Source of the DNA: Geobacter sp.
Lineage (GTDB): Bacteria > Desulfobacterota > Desulfuromonadia > Geobacterales > Geobacteraceae
DNA: 64,000 bases
Assembly (NCBI GenBank): GCA_003574885.1
Contig: PJFC01000001.1
Coordinates: 248,001 to 312,000 of the forward strand
Direction: 5' to 3'
In this document: positions 1 through 9,345 of the stretch, in pieces
Position numbering within the stretch: position 1 is the first letter of the stretch
How the letters are laid out: each line of letters begins with the position of its first letter
Program-made: the position numbers and the translations under genes
The notes under the pieces: generated by a model
What the model was told of the DNA's origin: nothing
Databases searched by the model: none
The model's input: the letters and a program-made list of their open reading frames with translations, nothing else

Positions 1-678
1 ATTAGGTGCCTTGGGAAGCCCTGCCAGCATAGCCATTTCCGCGAGGTTGAGCTGATCCACCTCTTTGCCGAAGTAGGTCTCCGCCGCCAGTTGCACGCCG
101 TAGGCACCGGCCCCCATGTAGATCTGGTTCAGATAGATGTAGAGGATTTCGTCCTTCGAAAGTCTCTTTTCCATTCGTGTAGCAAGAATCGCTTCCTTGA
201 GCTTGCGGGAGAATTTCTTCTCCGGCGTCAGAAGCATGGACTTTGCCACCTGCTGGGTGATGGTGGATGCCCCCTCCTTTTTCCGCAGGGAAATGAGATT
301 CTTGAAGGCTGCCCTGGCGATCCCCAGATAATCGATCCCCTTGTGCGTATAAAAGTTGGCATCCTCCGCCGCAACGAACGCCTGGATAAGCTTCTTGGGA
401 ATTTTGTCCACCGGCACCACCGTTCGTCGCTCCAGGTAGAACTCGCCGACCAGATTGCCGTCCGCTCCGAACACCTGGGAGACGATTGGTGGCTTGTAGT
501 CGGCCAGCCGGTCCACCTTGGGCAGTGTGGCCATGAGAAAGAGAAAATAGACGCCCAGGGCGACGAGGGCGATCACACCCATGACGACTACGGCAAGGAG
601 GAGTTTTTTCCCCAGCCTTTTCTCTGGATTACGCGGTAGGCGACGTTTAACCTGCTGTTGTCCCTGGTAAAGCTGCAT
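1..678 (-). CDS. mrcA: Penicillin-binding protein 1A, N-terminal part (runs off the window)
   Basis: Bifunctional class A PBP that polymerises and cross-links peptidoglycan on the outer face of the inner membrane. Only the first 226 codons are present. A short basic cytoplasmic tail is followed by one membrane anchor (about residues 24-45) and then the glycosyltransferase 51 domain. Diagnostic GT51 motifs are visible: EDANFYTHKGID with the catalytic Glu, GASTITQQVAKSMLL, and RKLKEAILATRMEKRLSKDEIL. The start is the ATG at 678. The transpeptidase half lies outside the window, so the split between PBP1A and another class A PBP rests on the N-terminus alone. A second GT51 enzyme is encoded at 53292-54281. 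Confidence 0.9.
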   Translation of the reverse strand, partial: MQLYQGQQQVKRRLPRNPEKRLGKKLLLAVVVMGVIALVALGVYFLFLMATLPKVDRLADYKPPIVSQVFGADGNLVGEFYLERRTVVPVDKIPKKLIQAFVAAEDANFYTHKGIDYLGIARAAFKNLISLRKKEGASTITQQVAKSMLLTPEKKFSRKLKEAILATRMEKRLSKDEILYIYLNQIYMGAGAYGVQLAAETYFGKEVDQLNLAEMAMLAGLPKAPN

Positions 679-907
679 AGAGGCAAACTCCTCTGTAACG
701 TCAGGATTGATGCCGGAAAACGGCTGTTCATTATCGCAGATTGACTGGCGAATTCAAGCAGATAATAGACACGCCTCCCATCGGGGAAAGGGGTTACTGC
801 AACTTTCCGGCATCCTTTCCCTTGGCAACCTGCTTGATTTCAACTATTCTTGGGAAACGTGTCCTTCGACTCCATCAGTAGTCATATCGTGTACAGAGAA
901 AGGGATA

Positions 908-1978
908 ATGAACTGGAACGAATCGTATAAAGATCTTTACGGTCACACCAACAGGTCTGCGCATCAATCAGTACATCTCCTGGCAGTCATATTCTGTCTC
1001 TGCTGGCTGCTTTCGACCCCGGCCACTGCAAGGAGCGCGGAGATTACGCCCTTCCACACTTTCAACCAGAGCCCGCTGGTCCAGATATTCGGCCTGCCGG
1101 CAGCGGAGGATGCATTCCTGCAACCTGCCGATCGCACCTGGACTTTTCTTGGCACCGACATTGCCAACAACTTTGCAGGAAATACAGCCTCACACGAAGA
1201 GTTACTGATCGACGGTGAAAGTTACCGGATAACCATGGCGTTCCGCCATGGCATCTCGGACAATATTGAGGTAGGAATGGATATCCCGTTCGTTGGGCAC
1301 GGAGCGGGGGTTTTTGACCATTTCATCGAAGAGTGGCACGATTTCTTCGGACTCCCCGAAGGAGGGCGGAAGGAAGCACCGACTAACCGCCTCCTGTATA
1401 CCTACAGCCGGGACGGCCAGGAACGGCTTCGGCTTGACGATTCAAATTTCGGTCTCGGAGACATTCGCCTCATCGGCGGCCTGCAGCTGTACAAGGACCG
1501 TCAGACCTGCCAACGGGCCGTTGCCCTCCGTGCCAGCATAAAGCTCCCTACGGGAAGCATCTCAAAGCTCCATGGCAGCGGCAGTACCGATGTCGCTCTC
1601 TGGCTCGACGCCAGTGACGATTATCGGTTATCGGGACGCTGGGGACATATGACGCTGTTCGGCTCTGCGGGCGGAATGGCACTGACCAACGGTGATGTAC
1701 TGTCGGACCAGCAACGCAACTTCGCCGGCTTCGGCTGCCTTGGTTTCGGCTGGTCGCCACTGGAGTGGCTGGCTTTCAAAAGCGAGATATCCGCCCATTC
1801 TCCCTTTTATCGCGGCAGCGACCTGCCGGAACTGACCGACCCCTCCTGCCTGCTCACCATCGGCGGCACCCTGGCATTTTCACCGGACACGGCACTGGAC
1901 ATCGGAGTGTCAGAAGACCTCGTCGTCTCCACCGCTCCCGACGTGGCTCTCCACCTGGGGCTAAGCCACCGGTTCTGA
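908..1978 (+). CDS. DUF3187-family exported protein
   Basis: A protein of 356 residues resembling the DUF3187 family, whose function is unknown. I use the ATG at 908, which follows AGAAAGGG closely. The frame is open further upstream, but this start gives a classic signal peptide: a hydrophobic stretch HLLAVIFCLCWLL ending in ATA/RSA at about residues 25-44. The mature part contains the family-like stretch around GMDIPFVGHGAGVFDHFIE and alternating hydrophobic strands. The protein ends in LGLSHRF with a terminal aromatic residue, as in outer-membrane beta-barrels. An outer-membrane location is therefore an inference. It is a single gene, convergent with the DMT transporter downstream. Confidence 0.75.
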   Translation: MNWNESYKDLYGHTNRSAHQSVHLLAVIFCLCWLLSTPATARSAEITPFHTFNQSPLVQIFGLPAAEDAFLQPADRTWTFLGTDIANNFAGNTASHEELLIDGESYRITMAFRHGISDNIEVGMDIPFVGHGAGVFDHFIEEWHDFFGLPEGGRKEAPTNRLLYTYSRDGQERLRLDDSNFGLGDIRLIGGLQLYKDRQTCQRAVALRASIKLPTGSISKLHGSGSTDVALWLDASDDYRLSGRWGHMTLFGSAGGMALTNGDVLSDQQRNFAGFGCLGFGWSPLEWLAFKSEISAHSPFYRGSDLPELTDPSCLLTIGGTLAFSPDTALDIGVSEDLVVSTAPDVALHLGLSHRF

Positions 1979-2010
1979 CACGTGAACAACCGTCACTGAG
2001 AGAATTCCCT

Positions 2011-2031
2011 GGAGATAAACCTGTTATCTCC
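2011..2031. terminator. Stem-loop between convergent genes
   Basis: Perfect 8-bp inverted repeat GGAGATAA/TTATCTCC with a 5-nt loop, placed between the stop codons of the DUF3187 gene (1978) and the DMT transporter (2036). It lacks a strong T-run, so its strength as a terminator is uncertain. Confidence 0.45.
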
Positions 2032-2035
2032 CGTT

Positions 2036-2950
2036 TCAAACCGCCCGACGGTAATCGATACCGATGCGCCACTCCCGGTACCGCCGGATGAGCATCGGTA
2101 TGGCAACGGCACCGAAGATGAAGCCGCACCCCACCCATTCTTTCCCGTTCATCCGCTCCCCCAGTACTACCATTCCCCCCAGCATGCTCCAGACCGGATC
2201 GAGGGTATAGATCAGTCCCGCCTTGGTAGGAGTGGTGTAGCGCTGGTACTTATTCTGGAGGGTGAAACAGATTACCGTCGGAAAGATGGCGCAGTAGAGA
2301 AGGGAACCTGCTGATAGCAGCCCGATGTGAAACGGTCGCGCCGGAATGAAAAGGCAGAGAATTCCGCCGGCAACCGCCGCAACGGCAAACTGGACGAGGG
2401 AGACCAGATAGACATCATCGTTCCGCAGCACCTTGGAGACACCTATGATTTGAATGGCTATGAACAGTGCACAGACGGTAGAGAGAAGGTCGCCATGACT
2501 GAACCCCTCCGCTCCCCCCCGCGCCAACAGCCATAAGCCGGCAAGCGCCATGCTGATACCGAAAAAGCTCCAGATATCTATCCGTTCCCGCCAGACCAGA
2601 TAGCAGAGAAGCGGAATCAGGAGAACGAACAGGTTGTTGAGAAAACCAGCCCGCGAGGCGGTCGTGCCGCTCAAGCCAAACACGAAAGAAATGTTGGCCG
2701 CAGCCAGAGCCAAACCAACGACTGTCCCCTTCCCCATGACGCTCCGGTCAATACGGCGGAGCCGGGGTAGGCAGACTATCGTCATGATGAGGGTCGCAAG
2801 GACGAAGCGGAGAAACATGAAGTTCACGGGGGGGATGTCCCGGAATCCGAGCTTGTTGAAGACGAAACTTCCGCCCCAGAGGAAGGTCGTAAGAACGAGC
2901 ATGGAGGTCACTCTGGAGGAGGAAATCGTGGGATTATTTTTGTCGGACAT
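2036..2950 (-). CDS. DMT-superfamily (EamA) transporter
   Basis: Inner-membrane permease of the drug/metabolite transporter superfamily, with ten predicted hydrophobic segments arranged as two EamA repeats. Substrate unknown. Family-typical features are WGGSFVFNKLGF in the first helix and TLDPVWSMLGGMVVLGERM near the start of the last repeat. ATG 2950 gives 304 residues and is preceded by GAGGGG 14 nt away. A GTG at 2965 is an alternative start but would leave almost no spacing to that site. The gene follows uvrA directly: the uvrA stop is at 2969-2971, so the two are probably co-transcribed and translationally coupled. Confidence 0.8.
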   Translation of the reverse strand: MSDKNNPTISSSRVTSMLVLTTFLWGGSFVFNKLGFRDIPPVNFMFLRFVLATLIMTIVCLPRLRRIDRSVMGKGTVVGLALAAANISFVFGLSGTTASRAGFLNNLFVLLIPLLCYLVWRERIDIWSFFGISMALAGLWLLARGGAEGFSHGDLLSTVCALFIAIQIIGVSKVLRNDDVYLVSLVQFAVAAVAGGILCLFIPARPFHIGLLSAGSLLYCAIFPTVICFTLQNKYQRYTTPTKAGLIYTLDPVWSMLGGMVVLGERMNGKEWVGCGFIFGAVAIPMLIRRYREWRIGIDYRRAV

Positions 2951-2968
2951 TGCGCTATTCTGCACCCC

Positions 2969-5836
2969 TCAGAGTAGTTTGCGCAGGAACTGCCCCGTGT
3001 AGGAGCGGGTGACCCGGGCCACCTCTTCCGGCGTCCCCGTGGCAATCACCTCGCCACCCCGGTCCCCACCCTCCGGCCCCAGGTCGATGAGGTAGTCGGC
3101 GGTCTTGATGACGTCCAGGTTGTGCTCGATGATGACAATGGTGTTCCCCCCCTCCACCAGACGCTGCAGGACATCCAGGAGCTTCTGGATATCGGCGAAG
3201 TGGAGGCCGGTGGTCGGCTCATCCAGGATATAGATGGTCCGGCCGGTTGCCCGTTTGGCCAGCTCCTTGGCAAGCTTCACCCGCTGGGCCTCGCCGCCGG
3301 AAAGGGTGGTGGCAGATTGCCCCAGCTTGATGTAGCCGAGCCCCACCTCTTCCAGGGTCTTCAGCTTGGTCCTGATACGGGGGATGTGTTCCATGAACTG
3401 CACCGCCTGGGAGACGGTCATGTCCAGCACCTCGGCGATGGATTTCCCCTTGTAGCGCACCTCCAGGGTTTCCCGATTATAGCGGGCACCCTTGCAGACC
3501 TCACACTGGACGTAGACGTCGGGAAGGAAGTGCATCTCGATCTTGATGATCCCGTCCCCCGAGCACGCCTCGCACCTCCCTCCCTTGACGTTGAAGGAGT
3601 AACGCCCCGGCTTGTAGCCGCGCACCTTGGATTCGGGGAGCTGGGCGAACAGGTCGCGGACGTCGGTGAAGAGCCCGGTGTAGGTTGCGGGGTTGGAACG
3701 GGGTGTGCGTCCGATGGGTGACTGGTCGATATTGATCACCTTGTCCAGCGCCTCCAGCCCTTTGATGTCGCGTACCGCACCCGCTTTCTCCCGGCTCTTG
3801 TAAAGTCTCTGGCCAAGCACCTTGTAGAGGGTGTCGATCACCAGGGTCGATTTCCCCGACCCCGAGACTCCGGTGACACAGGTCATGACACCGAGGGGAA
3901 TCTGCACATCCACTTGCTTCAGGTTGTTTTCCGTGGCACCGACGATCTTCAGGAACGTCCGGGGCGTGCGCCGTTTTTTCGGCACGGCGATGGAAAGCGC
4001 CCCCGACAGGTATTGGCCGGTAAGGGATGCGGGGTTCGCCATGATCTCCGCAGGCGTTCCCTGGGCCACCACTTCACCGCCATGGACCCCCGCCCCCGGC
4101 CCCATGTCGATGACATGGTCCGATTCCATGATTGTTTCCTCGTCGTGCTCCACCACGAGCACCGTATTACCGATATCGCGCAGGTGCTTGAGGGTCTGGA
4201 GGAGCCGGGCGTTGTCCCGCTGGTGGAGGCCGATGGAGGGTTCATCCAGGATGTAAAGGACTCCCACGAGGGAGGAGCCTATCTGGGTTGCAAGGCGGAT
4301 CCGCTGCCCCTCCCCGCCGGAGAGGGTGCCGGATGAGCGGTCCAGTGAGAGGTAGTCGAGCCCCACGTTGACCAGGAAGTGGAGCCGCTCCCGGATTTCC
4401 TTCAGGACCCGGCGGGCGATCTCCGCTTCCTTCTCGGTCAGGGGAAGGTCGGCGAAGAACTCCAGGCACTCCTTGATGGAGAGGGCCGTGACCTCGCAGA
4501 TGTTCCGCTCGTTGATCCTGACGTAGAGCGCCTCTTTCTTCAATCGCGCACCCTGGCAGGTGGGGCACGGCATGACGTTCATGTACTTCTCCAGCTCCTC
4601 CCGCACCTGCTCCGAGTCAGTCTCCCGGAACCGCCGCTCCAGGTTGTTCAGCACCCCCTCGAACTCCTTCTGGTAGGTATGGCGACGGCCACCGTCCTCC
4701 TCCCACCAGAACTCCACCTTCTCCCCTCCCGAGCCGTACAGGATAACCTGCTGGGCCTTTTTCGGGAGCTTGCTGAAGGGGGTGCGGATGTCGAAGTCGT
4801 AGGCCTTGGCCAGCGCCTCCAGGGTCAGGTGGTACCAGCCGGAGAGGCGCTTTTCCCACGGGGCGATGGCGCCGTCCCGGATGGAGAGGTCAGGGTTCGG
4901 GACCACCAACTCGGCGTCGAAGTACATTCGGGTGCCGAGCCCCGTGCAGTCGGGGCAGGCGCCATAGGGGTTGTTGAAGGAGAACATGCGTGGTGTCATT
5001 TCCGGGTAGGATATGCCGCAGTCGATGCAGGCGAGGCTTTCGGAGAAGAGCATGGTGCTTTCCGGCAGGGGACGGGTGCCCCTCCCCTTTTCGGGCGGCA
5101 AATCGCCCCCCTTGGCCTCCACGATGGACACCTTGGCGATCCCCTCCCCATGGTTGAGTGCCACCTCCAGGGAGTCGGCAAGCCGCCGCTCCAGCCCCTC
5201 CTTGACGATGAGCCGGTCCACCACGATGTCGATGTCGTGCTTCTTGTTCTTGTCGAGGGTGATCTCTTCCGTCAGTTCAAAAGGTTTCCCGTCGATAACG
5301 ACCCGGGTGAAGCCGTCTTTCCTCAGCTGCTGAAGCTCCTTCCGGTACTCACCCTTGCGACCGCGCACCATGGGGGAGAGGAGGTTGAGCCTGGTCCCGG
5401 CGGGAAGGGCCATGATCTGGTCCACCATCTGGGATACGGTCTGGGAGGTGATCTCCTTGCCGCAATTGTAGCAATGGGGGCGGCCGACCCGGGCAAAGAG
5501 GAGCCGGAGGTAGTCGTAAATTTCGGTGACCGTGCCGACGGTAGAGCGGGGATTCTTGCTGGTCGTTTTCTGTTCGATGGAAATGGCGGGAGAAAGCCCC
5601 TCGATGGACTCCACATCGGGTTTCTCCATCTGCTCCAGGAACTGTCGGGCATAGGCGGAGAGGGACTCCACGTATCGCCGCTGCCCCTCGGCATAGATGG
5701 TATCGAAGGCAAGGGTAGACTTCCCCGACCCGGAGATGCCGGTGATGACTACCAGTTCGTCCCGGGGAATTTCCACGTCGATGCATTTCAGGTTGTGCTC
5801 GCAGGCCCCTTTGATGATGATCTTGTTGCTTGCCAT
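2969..5836 (-). CDS. uvrA: UvrABC excinuclease subunit A
   Basis: DNA damage sensor of nucleotide excision repair. It is an ATPase dimer that loads UvrB at lesions. The 955 residues match the usual length. Two ABC modules are visible. The first has Walker [10 protein letters not shown] near residue 33 and signature [12 protein letters not shown]. The second has Walker [10 protein letters not shown] and signature [12 protein letters not shown]. Zinc-binding CxxC pairs occur as CIDC/CPDC and CEAC/CEVC. The start MASNKIII is preceded by GGAG with 4 nt spacing. No convincing LexA-type palindrome was seen upstream. The first gene of a probable two-gene operon with the DMT transporter. Confidence 0.98.
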   Translation of the reverse strand: MASNKIIIKGACEHNLKCIDVEIPRDELVVITGISGSGKSTLAFDTIYAEGQRRYVESLSAYARQFLEQMEKPDVESIEGLSPAISIEQKTTSKNPRSTVGTVTEIYDYLRLLFARVGRPHCYNCGKEITSQTVSQMVDQIMALPAGTRLNLLSPMVRGRKGEYRKELQQLRKDGFTRVVIDGKPFELTEEITLDKNKKHDIDIVVDRLIVKEGLERRLADSLEVALNHGEGIAKVSIVEAKGGDLPPEKGRGTRPLPESTMLFSESLACIDCGISYPEMTPRMFSFNNPYGACPDCTGLGTRMYFDAELVVPNPDLSIRDGAIAPWEKRLSGWYHLTLEALAKAYDFDIRTPFSKLPKKAQQVILYGSGGEKVEFWWEEDGGRRHTYQKEFEGVLNNLERRFRETDSEQVREELEKYMNVMPCPTCQGARLKKEALYVRINERNICEVTALSIKECLEFFADLPLTEKEAEIARRVLKEIRERLHFLVNVGLDYLSLDRSSGTLSGGEGQRIRLATQIGSSLVGVLYILDEPSIGLHQRDNARLLQTLKHLRDIGNTVLVVEHDEETIMESDHVIDMGPGAGVHGGEVVAQGTPAEIMANPASLTGQYLSGALSIAVPKKRRTPRTFLKIVGATENNLKQVDVQIPLGVMTCVTGVSGSGKSTLVIDTLYKVLGQRLYKSREKAGAVRDIKGLEALDKVINIDQSPIGRTPRSNPATYTGLFTDVRDLFAQLPESKVRGYKPGRYSFNVKGGRCEACSGDGIIKIEMHFLPDVYVQCEVCKGARYNRETLEVRYKGKSIAEVLDMTVSQAVQFMEHIPRIRTKLKTLEEVGLGYIKLGQSATTLSGGEAQRVKLAKELAKRATGRTIYILDEPTTGLHFADIQKLLDVLQRLVEGGNTIVIIEHNLDVIKTADYLIDLGPEGGDRGGEVIATGTPEEVARVTRSYTGQFLRKLL

Positions 5837-5993
5837 GGCGCTCCAGCTTTCGTAATTAACATGGGAATGAATGCCCCTCTGGGGTGAATCAGTAAACTAT
5901 AACACACTGCAAAGGGCTTTGGCAGTTCCTTCATTAAACTTTGAAGCAGTCAGCCACAGAGGACATAGCCCCCCGATGCCCCAGAATCAGCAA

Positions 5994-6024
5994 AAGCGCA
6001 GGGACGTTGCCGCCACCTGCGCTT
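5994..6024 (-). terminator. Hairpin downstream of the small secreted protein gene
   Basis: Perfect 9-bp arms AAGCGCAGG/CCTGCGCTT around a 13-nt loop, 27 bases past the stop of the gene at 6051 on its own strand. It is followed on the minus strand by a short T-run. Probably a modest intrinsic terminator that separates this gene from uvrA. Confidence 0.5.
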
Positions 6025-6050
6025 CTTCATACGCTTATTCCTTGAGACTG

Positions 6051-6344
6051 CTAGTGTTTTTTGTGCTTCTTGCCATGCTTGCGGTGGCGGTCCCCATGTT
6101 CCCATCCCTCATGACGGCCCCGGTATTTTTTCCTGTAGACTCGTTCCTGCTGGCCACCATTGACGTTGATACTCACACCCGGAGGTGCCGGCAAGCCGCC
6201 GTTAATACGAACATTGGGACCCGGGGGTGCCGGCAGCCCGGGCGGCGGTGGGGGTAAGGGTAGTCCGGCCCGGACCTCCCCTGCAGCAGTGAAGGTGACA
6301 GCAACTGCCGTCAGTAGCATGGCAAACAGTACTCTTGTGCGCAT
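6051..6344 (-). CDS. Small secreted Pro/Gly-rich, His/Lys-tailed protein
   Basis: 97 residues, family not recognised. The N-terminus is a signal peptide (MRTRVLFAMLLTAVAVTFTA, cleavage probably after VRA). The mature part is low complexity: PLPPPPPG, then two copies of a GLPAPPG motif, each next to an NGG, and a basic tail rich in His and Lys (RKHGKKHKKH). Such tails can bind metals or polyanions, but nothing here proves it. The start ATG has AAAGGA at 7 nt. It stands alone between uvrA and the phosphohexomutase gene, with its own candidate terminator. Confidence 0.7.
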   Translation of the reverse strand: MRTRVLFAMLLTAVAVTFTAAGEVRAGLPLPPPPPGLPAPPGPNVRINGGLPAPPGVSINVNGGQQERVYRKKYRGRHEGWEHGDRHRKHGKKHKKH

Positions 6345-6398
6345 ACGTTTTTCCTTTCATGTCGTAATAATATCCATCGTCCCGTGGAGATGAGGAAT

Positions 6399-7808
6399 TC
6401 AGATACCAGCGATCTCCCGCCCGGCCTGGAGCAATTCATCTACCAGGCTGGGCTCCCCCGCTTCGCTGTAAAGACGGAGCACCGGCTCGGTGCCGGAGGG
6501 ACGGATCAGGAGCCAGGAGCCGTCGTCAAAGGTGAACTTGAAACCGTCTTTGAAATTCTCCTCCGCCACCGGCCGTCCGGCGATGGTCGCCAGACCTCCC
6601 GCCTGGAGCCGGGAGATGAGCGCTTCCTTGGCACTGTTGTCGATGGGGAGATCGAGGCGGCGGTAGTAAAAATGGCCGATTTCATCCATGGTCTCCATGA
6701 GAAGCTGGCGGAGCCCCTTGCCGGTCATGGCCATCGCTTCAAGGAGGAGGAGCCCCATGAGAATGCCGTCCCGCTCCGGGATGTGACCCTTGACACCGAG
6801 TCCTCCCGATTCTTCCCCCCCCATGAGGATGTCATGGTCGAGCATCAGTTCGCAGATATGCTTGAAGCCGATGGGGGTCTCGTAAAGGGGGAGGCCGAAC
6901 TTGGCACACAGGAGGTCGATCATTCGGGTAGTGGAGACGGTCTTCACTACCCCCCCCGTGAGCCCCTTCCGTTCGTAGAGGTGGCGCAACAGCACGGTAA
7001 AGATGCGATGGGATGAAAAAAACTCTCCCGTTTCATCCACCGCACCGATCCGGTCCGCATCCCCGTCCAACGCAAGGCCGACCCGGTACTGGCCGCTCTT
7101 CACCAGAAGCGCTAGATCCGCCAGATGCTCTTCCGTCGGCTCGGGAGGCTGACCGCCAAAGCCGGGGTTTTCCAGGGCGTGGATTTCCGCCGTGCCGGGA
7201 AGAAGCTCGGGAATGAAGCCGGTTCCGGCACCGTACATTGGGTCCACCACCACCGGGATACTGGCACGACGGATCAGGTCAAGATCAACGTAGCGGGTCA
7301 GTTGCCCGAAATAGGCGGTTTTCGCGTCATAGACTTTCACCAGTCCCTTTGCCCGAGCCTCGGCAAGGGGAATGGACAGCACTTCCCGGCCACTCGCCTG
7401 AATGGCCGCAACCATCTCTTCCAGCTCTTTCGTCGTGGAGGGGCGGGCCGATCCGCCGTACTGTTCCTTGATTTTGAAGCCATTGTAAATGGGCGGGTTG
7501 TGGCTGGCGGTAATCATCACTCCGCCCCCCGCCTTCAGTTCGTGCACCCCCCAGGAGACCGCCGGGGTCGGTGCATAGCCGTCGGTAAGCCAGCACGCGA
7601 TACCGTTGCCGGCAGCAACCTCCACCACCCGCTCGGCGAACTCCCGGGAAAGGAAGCGCCGGTCATAGCCGACCACCAGACCACGGGATGCGAGCCCTTC
7701 CCGCTGGAGATAATCCATGGTGGCCTGGGCCACGAGGGAAACATTGTCAAAGGTAAAATCGCGGGCAATCACTCCCCGCCAGCCATCGGTACCAAACTTG
7801 ATCTGCAA
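6399..7808 (-). CDS. Phosphomannomutase/phosphoglucomutase (alpha-D-phosphohexomutase)
   Basis: Cytosolic enzyme interconverting hexose 1- and 6-phosphates for nucleotide-sugar and polysaccharide synthesis. All family motifs are present: active-site serine loop TASHNP, metal loop DGDADR, sugar-binding EESGG, and phosphate-binding RPSGTEPVLRLY. I choose the TTG at 7808 as start because GGAGG lies 8-9 nt upstream and the protein then begins LQIKFGTDGWRG, the normal N-terminus (469 residues). The in-frame ATG at 7883 would add an unrelated 25-residue tail. Preference for glucose or mannose cannot be read from the motifs seen. Confidence 0.9.
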   Translation of the reverse strand: MQIKFGTDGWRGVIARDFTFDNVSLVAQATMDYLQREGLASRGLVVGYDRRFLSREFAERVVEVAAGNGIACWLTDGYAPTPAVSWGVHELKAGGGVMITASHNPPIYNGFKIKEQYGGSARPSTTKELEEMVAAIQASGREVLSIPLAEARAKGLVKVYDAKTAYFGQLTRYVDLDLIRRASIPVVVDPMYGAGTGFIPELLPGTAEIHALENPGFGGQPPEPTEEHLADLALLVKSGQYRVGLALDGDADRIGAVDETGEFFSSHRIFTVLLRHLYERKGLTGGVVKTVSTTRMIDLLCAKFGLPLYETPIGFKHICELMLDHDILMGGEESGGLGVKGHIPERDGILMGLLLLEAMAMTGKGLRQLLMETMDEIGHFYYRRLDLPIDNSAKEALISRLQAGGLATIAGRPVAEENFKDGFKFTFDDGSWLLIRPSGTEPVLRLYSEAGEPSLVDELLQAGREIAGI

Positions 7809-7953
7809 CGTAAAATCCTCCTCAACTACCTGTAATCTCGTGATTCGGGCGGTAATTTTCGCCTCATCATCGTCGGATGTCAACCATTAGTTTCCTTCCC
7901 TTTGCAGGGGAAATGGGGTAAGGTGCCCCAACCCACCCGCGCGGAGACACCCC

Positions 7954-8550
7954 ATGACCGGACGCATCTTCACCCCTTTCGCCATAGACCCGTTCACCAT
8001 CCTGCCGGAGGACTCTCCCCTTCCGGAACCGTGCGGCATCCCCATCGTTCTCGGCCGGAATGGAGCCTTCGGCTCGGGGGAGCACGAGACCACCGCCTCC
8101 TGTCTGGAGATACTTGCACGGCTTCCGGAAGTCCGGGGTGCCCGGGGGCTCGACCTGGGAAGCGGTACCGGCATCCTCGCCATTGCAGCCGTCCGGCTCG
8201 GGGCTGATGAGGTGGTCGCCGTTGACATCGAGTGGCCTGCCGCGGTTTCCTGCGCAGCCAACGCCCGCCTGAACGGGATGGAGGACCGGGTACTCAGCGT
8301 CTGCGGAGAGCTTGCCTCTCTTCGTGGAGGACAGTTCGACATTCTCCTCGCCAATATTTACGCCGATATCCACCTGGCGCTGGCCGACCAGATGGTCGAC
8401 ATGACCCGTCCCGGCGGACTGCTGCTCCTCTCCGGCATCCCCCTCCAGGACAAGTTCGATATCCAGAACCGCTTCGCCAGGCTCGGATGCACCCAGCTTG
8501 ACATGCGCATCCTGGAGGATTACGTCACCCTTCTCGTGCGAAAAGATTGA
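7954..8550 (+). CDS. Short PrmA-like SAM-dependent methyltransferase
   Basis: 198 residues with the catalytic fold of ribosomal protein L11 methyltransferase. Motifs are FGSGEHETT (PrmA FGTGxHxTT), the SAM-binding LDLGSGTGILAIAA, an acidic VVAVDIE strand end, and LANIYADI in place of the NxxAxxL catalytic strand. True PrmA proteins are near 300 residues and have an N-terminal substrate-recognition domain, which is missing here. The target may therefore differ from L11. Start ATG 7954 has GGAG at 8 nt. Its 3' end overlaps the promoter of the following cyclophilin gene. Confidence 0.8.
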   Translation: MTGRIFTPFAIDPFTILPEDSPLPEPCGIPIVLGRNGAFGSGEHETTASCLEILARLPEVRGARGLDLGSGTGILAIAAVRLGADEVVAVDIEWPAAVSCAANARLNGMEDRVLSVCGELASLRGGQFDILLANIYADIHLALADQMVDMTRPGGLLLLSGIPLQDKFDIQNRFARLGCTQLDMRILEDYVTLLVRKD

Positions 8551-8575
8551 CCGGTTCCCTCCGTTTTTCTATACT
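8547..8575 (+). promoter_or_regulatory. Sigma-70-type promoter of the cyclophilin gene
   Basis: TTGACC at 8547-8552 and TATACT at 8570-8575 with exactly 17 bases between. The position fits transcription starting about 30 bases before the ATG at 8614. The -35 box overlaps the stop codon of the preceding gene. Confidence 0.7.
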
Positions 8576-8613
8576 GACACGGTATCAACACCCATTTGCA
8601 AGGAGGAATTCCA

Positions 8614-9183
8614 ATGCTGAAGAAACTCATGCTCACCCTCGCCTTCACCCTGCTGCTGGGGGGGACCGCCCTGGCCGCCGGTTCGAAAAATCCGGTCGTG
8701 CTCATGGAGACCAGCCTCGGCAACGTGAAGATCGAACTGTTCCAGAAAGAGGCCCCCATATCGGTGAAGAACTTCCTTACCTACGTCAACAGCGGCTTCT
8801 ACAATGGCACCATCTTTCACCGGGTGATTCCTAACTTCATGATCCAGGGGGGAGGATTCACTCCGGCTCTGACCATGAAGAAACCGAATGCCCCCATCAA
8901 GAACGAAGCGGATAACGGCTTGAAGAATGCCCGCGGAACCATCGCCATGGCCCGCACCGGAGATCCCAACAGTGCCTCCTCGCAGTTTTTCATCAACGTG
9001 GAGAACAACCTCAACCTGAACCGTCCTTCGCCTGACGGCTTCGGGTATGCGGTGTTCGGCAAGGTGATAGAGGGAATGGACGTGGTGGACAAGATCAAGG
9101 CGGTGCAGACCGGGGTGCAGAAGGGGTTTCAGGACGTGCCGAAAGTTCCGGTGGTGATAAAATCGGTAACAGTGGTGAAATGA
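8614..9183 (+). CDS. Cyclophilin-type peptidyl-prolyl isomerase, exported
   Basis: Cis-trans prolyl isomerase of the PpiA type acting on proteins in the periplasm. ATG 8614 has a strong AAGGAGG at 8600-8606. The protein (189 residues) opens with a signal peptide, [21 protein letters not shown]. The cyclophilin core follows: [47 protein letters not shown] and [18 protein letters not shown], including the catalytic Arg in FHRV and the FFI segment. It has its own promoter and a strong hairpin just behind the stop, so it is probably monocistronic. Confidence 0.93.
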   Translation: MLKKLMLTLAFTLLLGGTALAAGSKNPVVLMETSLGNVKIELFQKEAPISVKNFLTYVNSGFYNGTIFHRVIPNFMIQGGGFTPALTMKKPNAPIKNEADNGLKNARGTIAMARTGDPNSASSQFFINVENNLNLNRPSPDGFGYAVFGKVIEGMDVVDKIKAVQTGVQKGFQDVPKVPVVIKSVTVVK

Positions 9184-9187
9184 TGAA

Positions 9188-9215
9188 CGAAGGGCGCCGG
9201 CAACGGCGCCCTTCG
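9188..9215 (+). terminator. Hairpin after the cyclophilin gene
   Basis: Perfect 11-bp arms CGAAGGGCGCC/GGCGCCCTTCG with a 6-nt loop, starting 5 bases after the stop codon. The stem is very GC-rich but no T-run follows. Confidence 0.6.
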
Positions 9216-9227
9216 CTGTGTCGGAAT

Positions 9228-9345
9228 ACAACGTCAGATTTGAGATGATACCAAGGCGGCAAGGAGGAAGCGACGAGGCGTACGGGGAGTACGTCGAGGA
9301 AGCTGACGACGCGCCAACGCCGGTAGCGCTCAAATATGACGTTGT
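9228..9345. repeat. Intergenic palindromic element, copy A (118 bp)
   Basis: The ends are inverted repeats of 17 bp that agree at 16 positions (ACAACGTCAGATTTGAG at 9228 and its reverse complement at 9329-9345). The centre holds GAGGCGTAC and GTACGTCG around a short GGGGA loop, also seen in the copy at 14806. It fills the space between the cyclophilin terminator and the stop of the ResB-like gene. It is a divergent member of the family described at 14806, 26952 and 43404. Confidence 0.7.
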
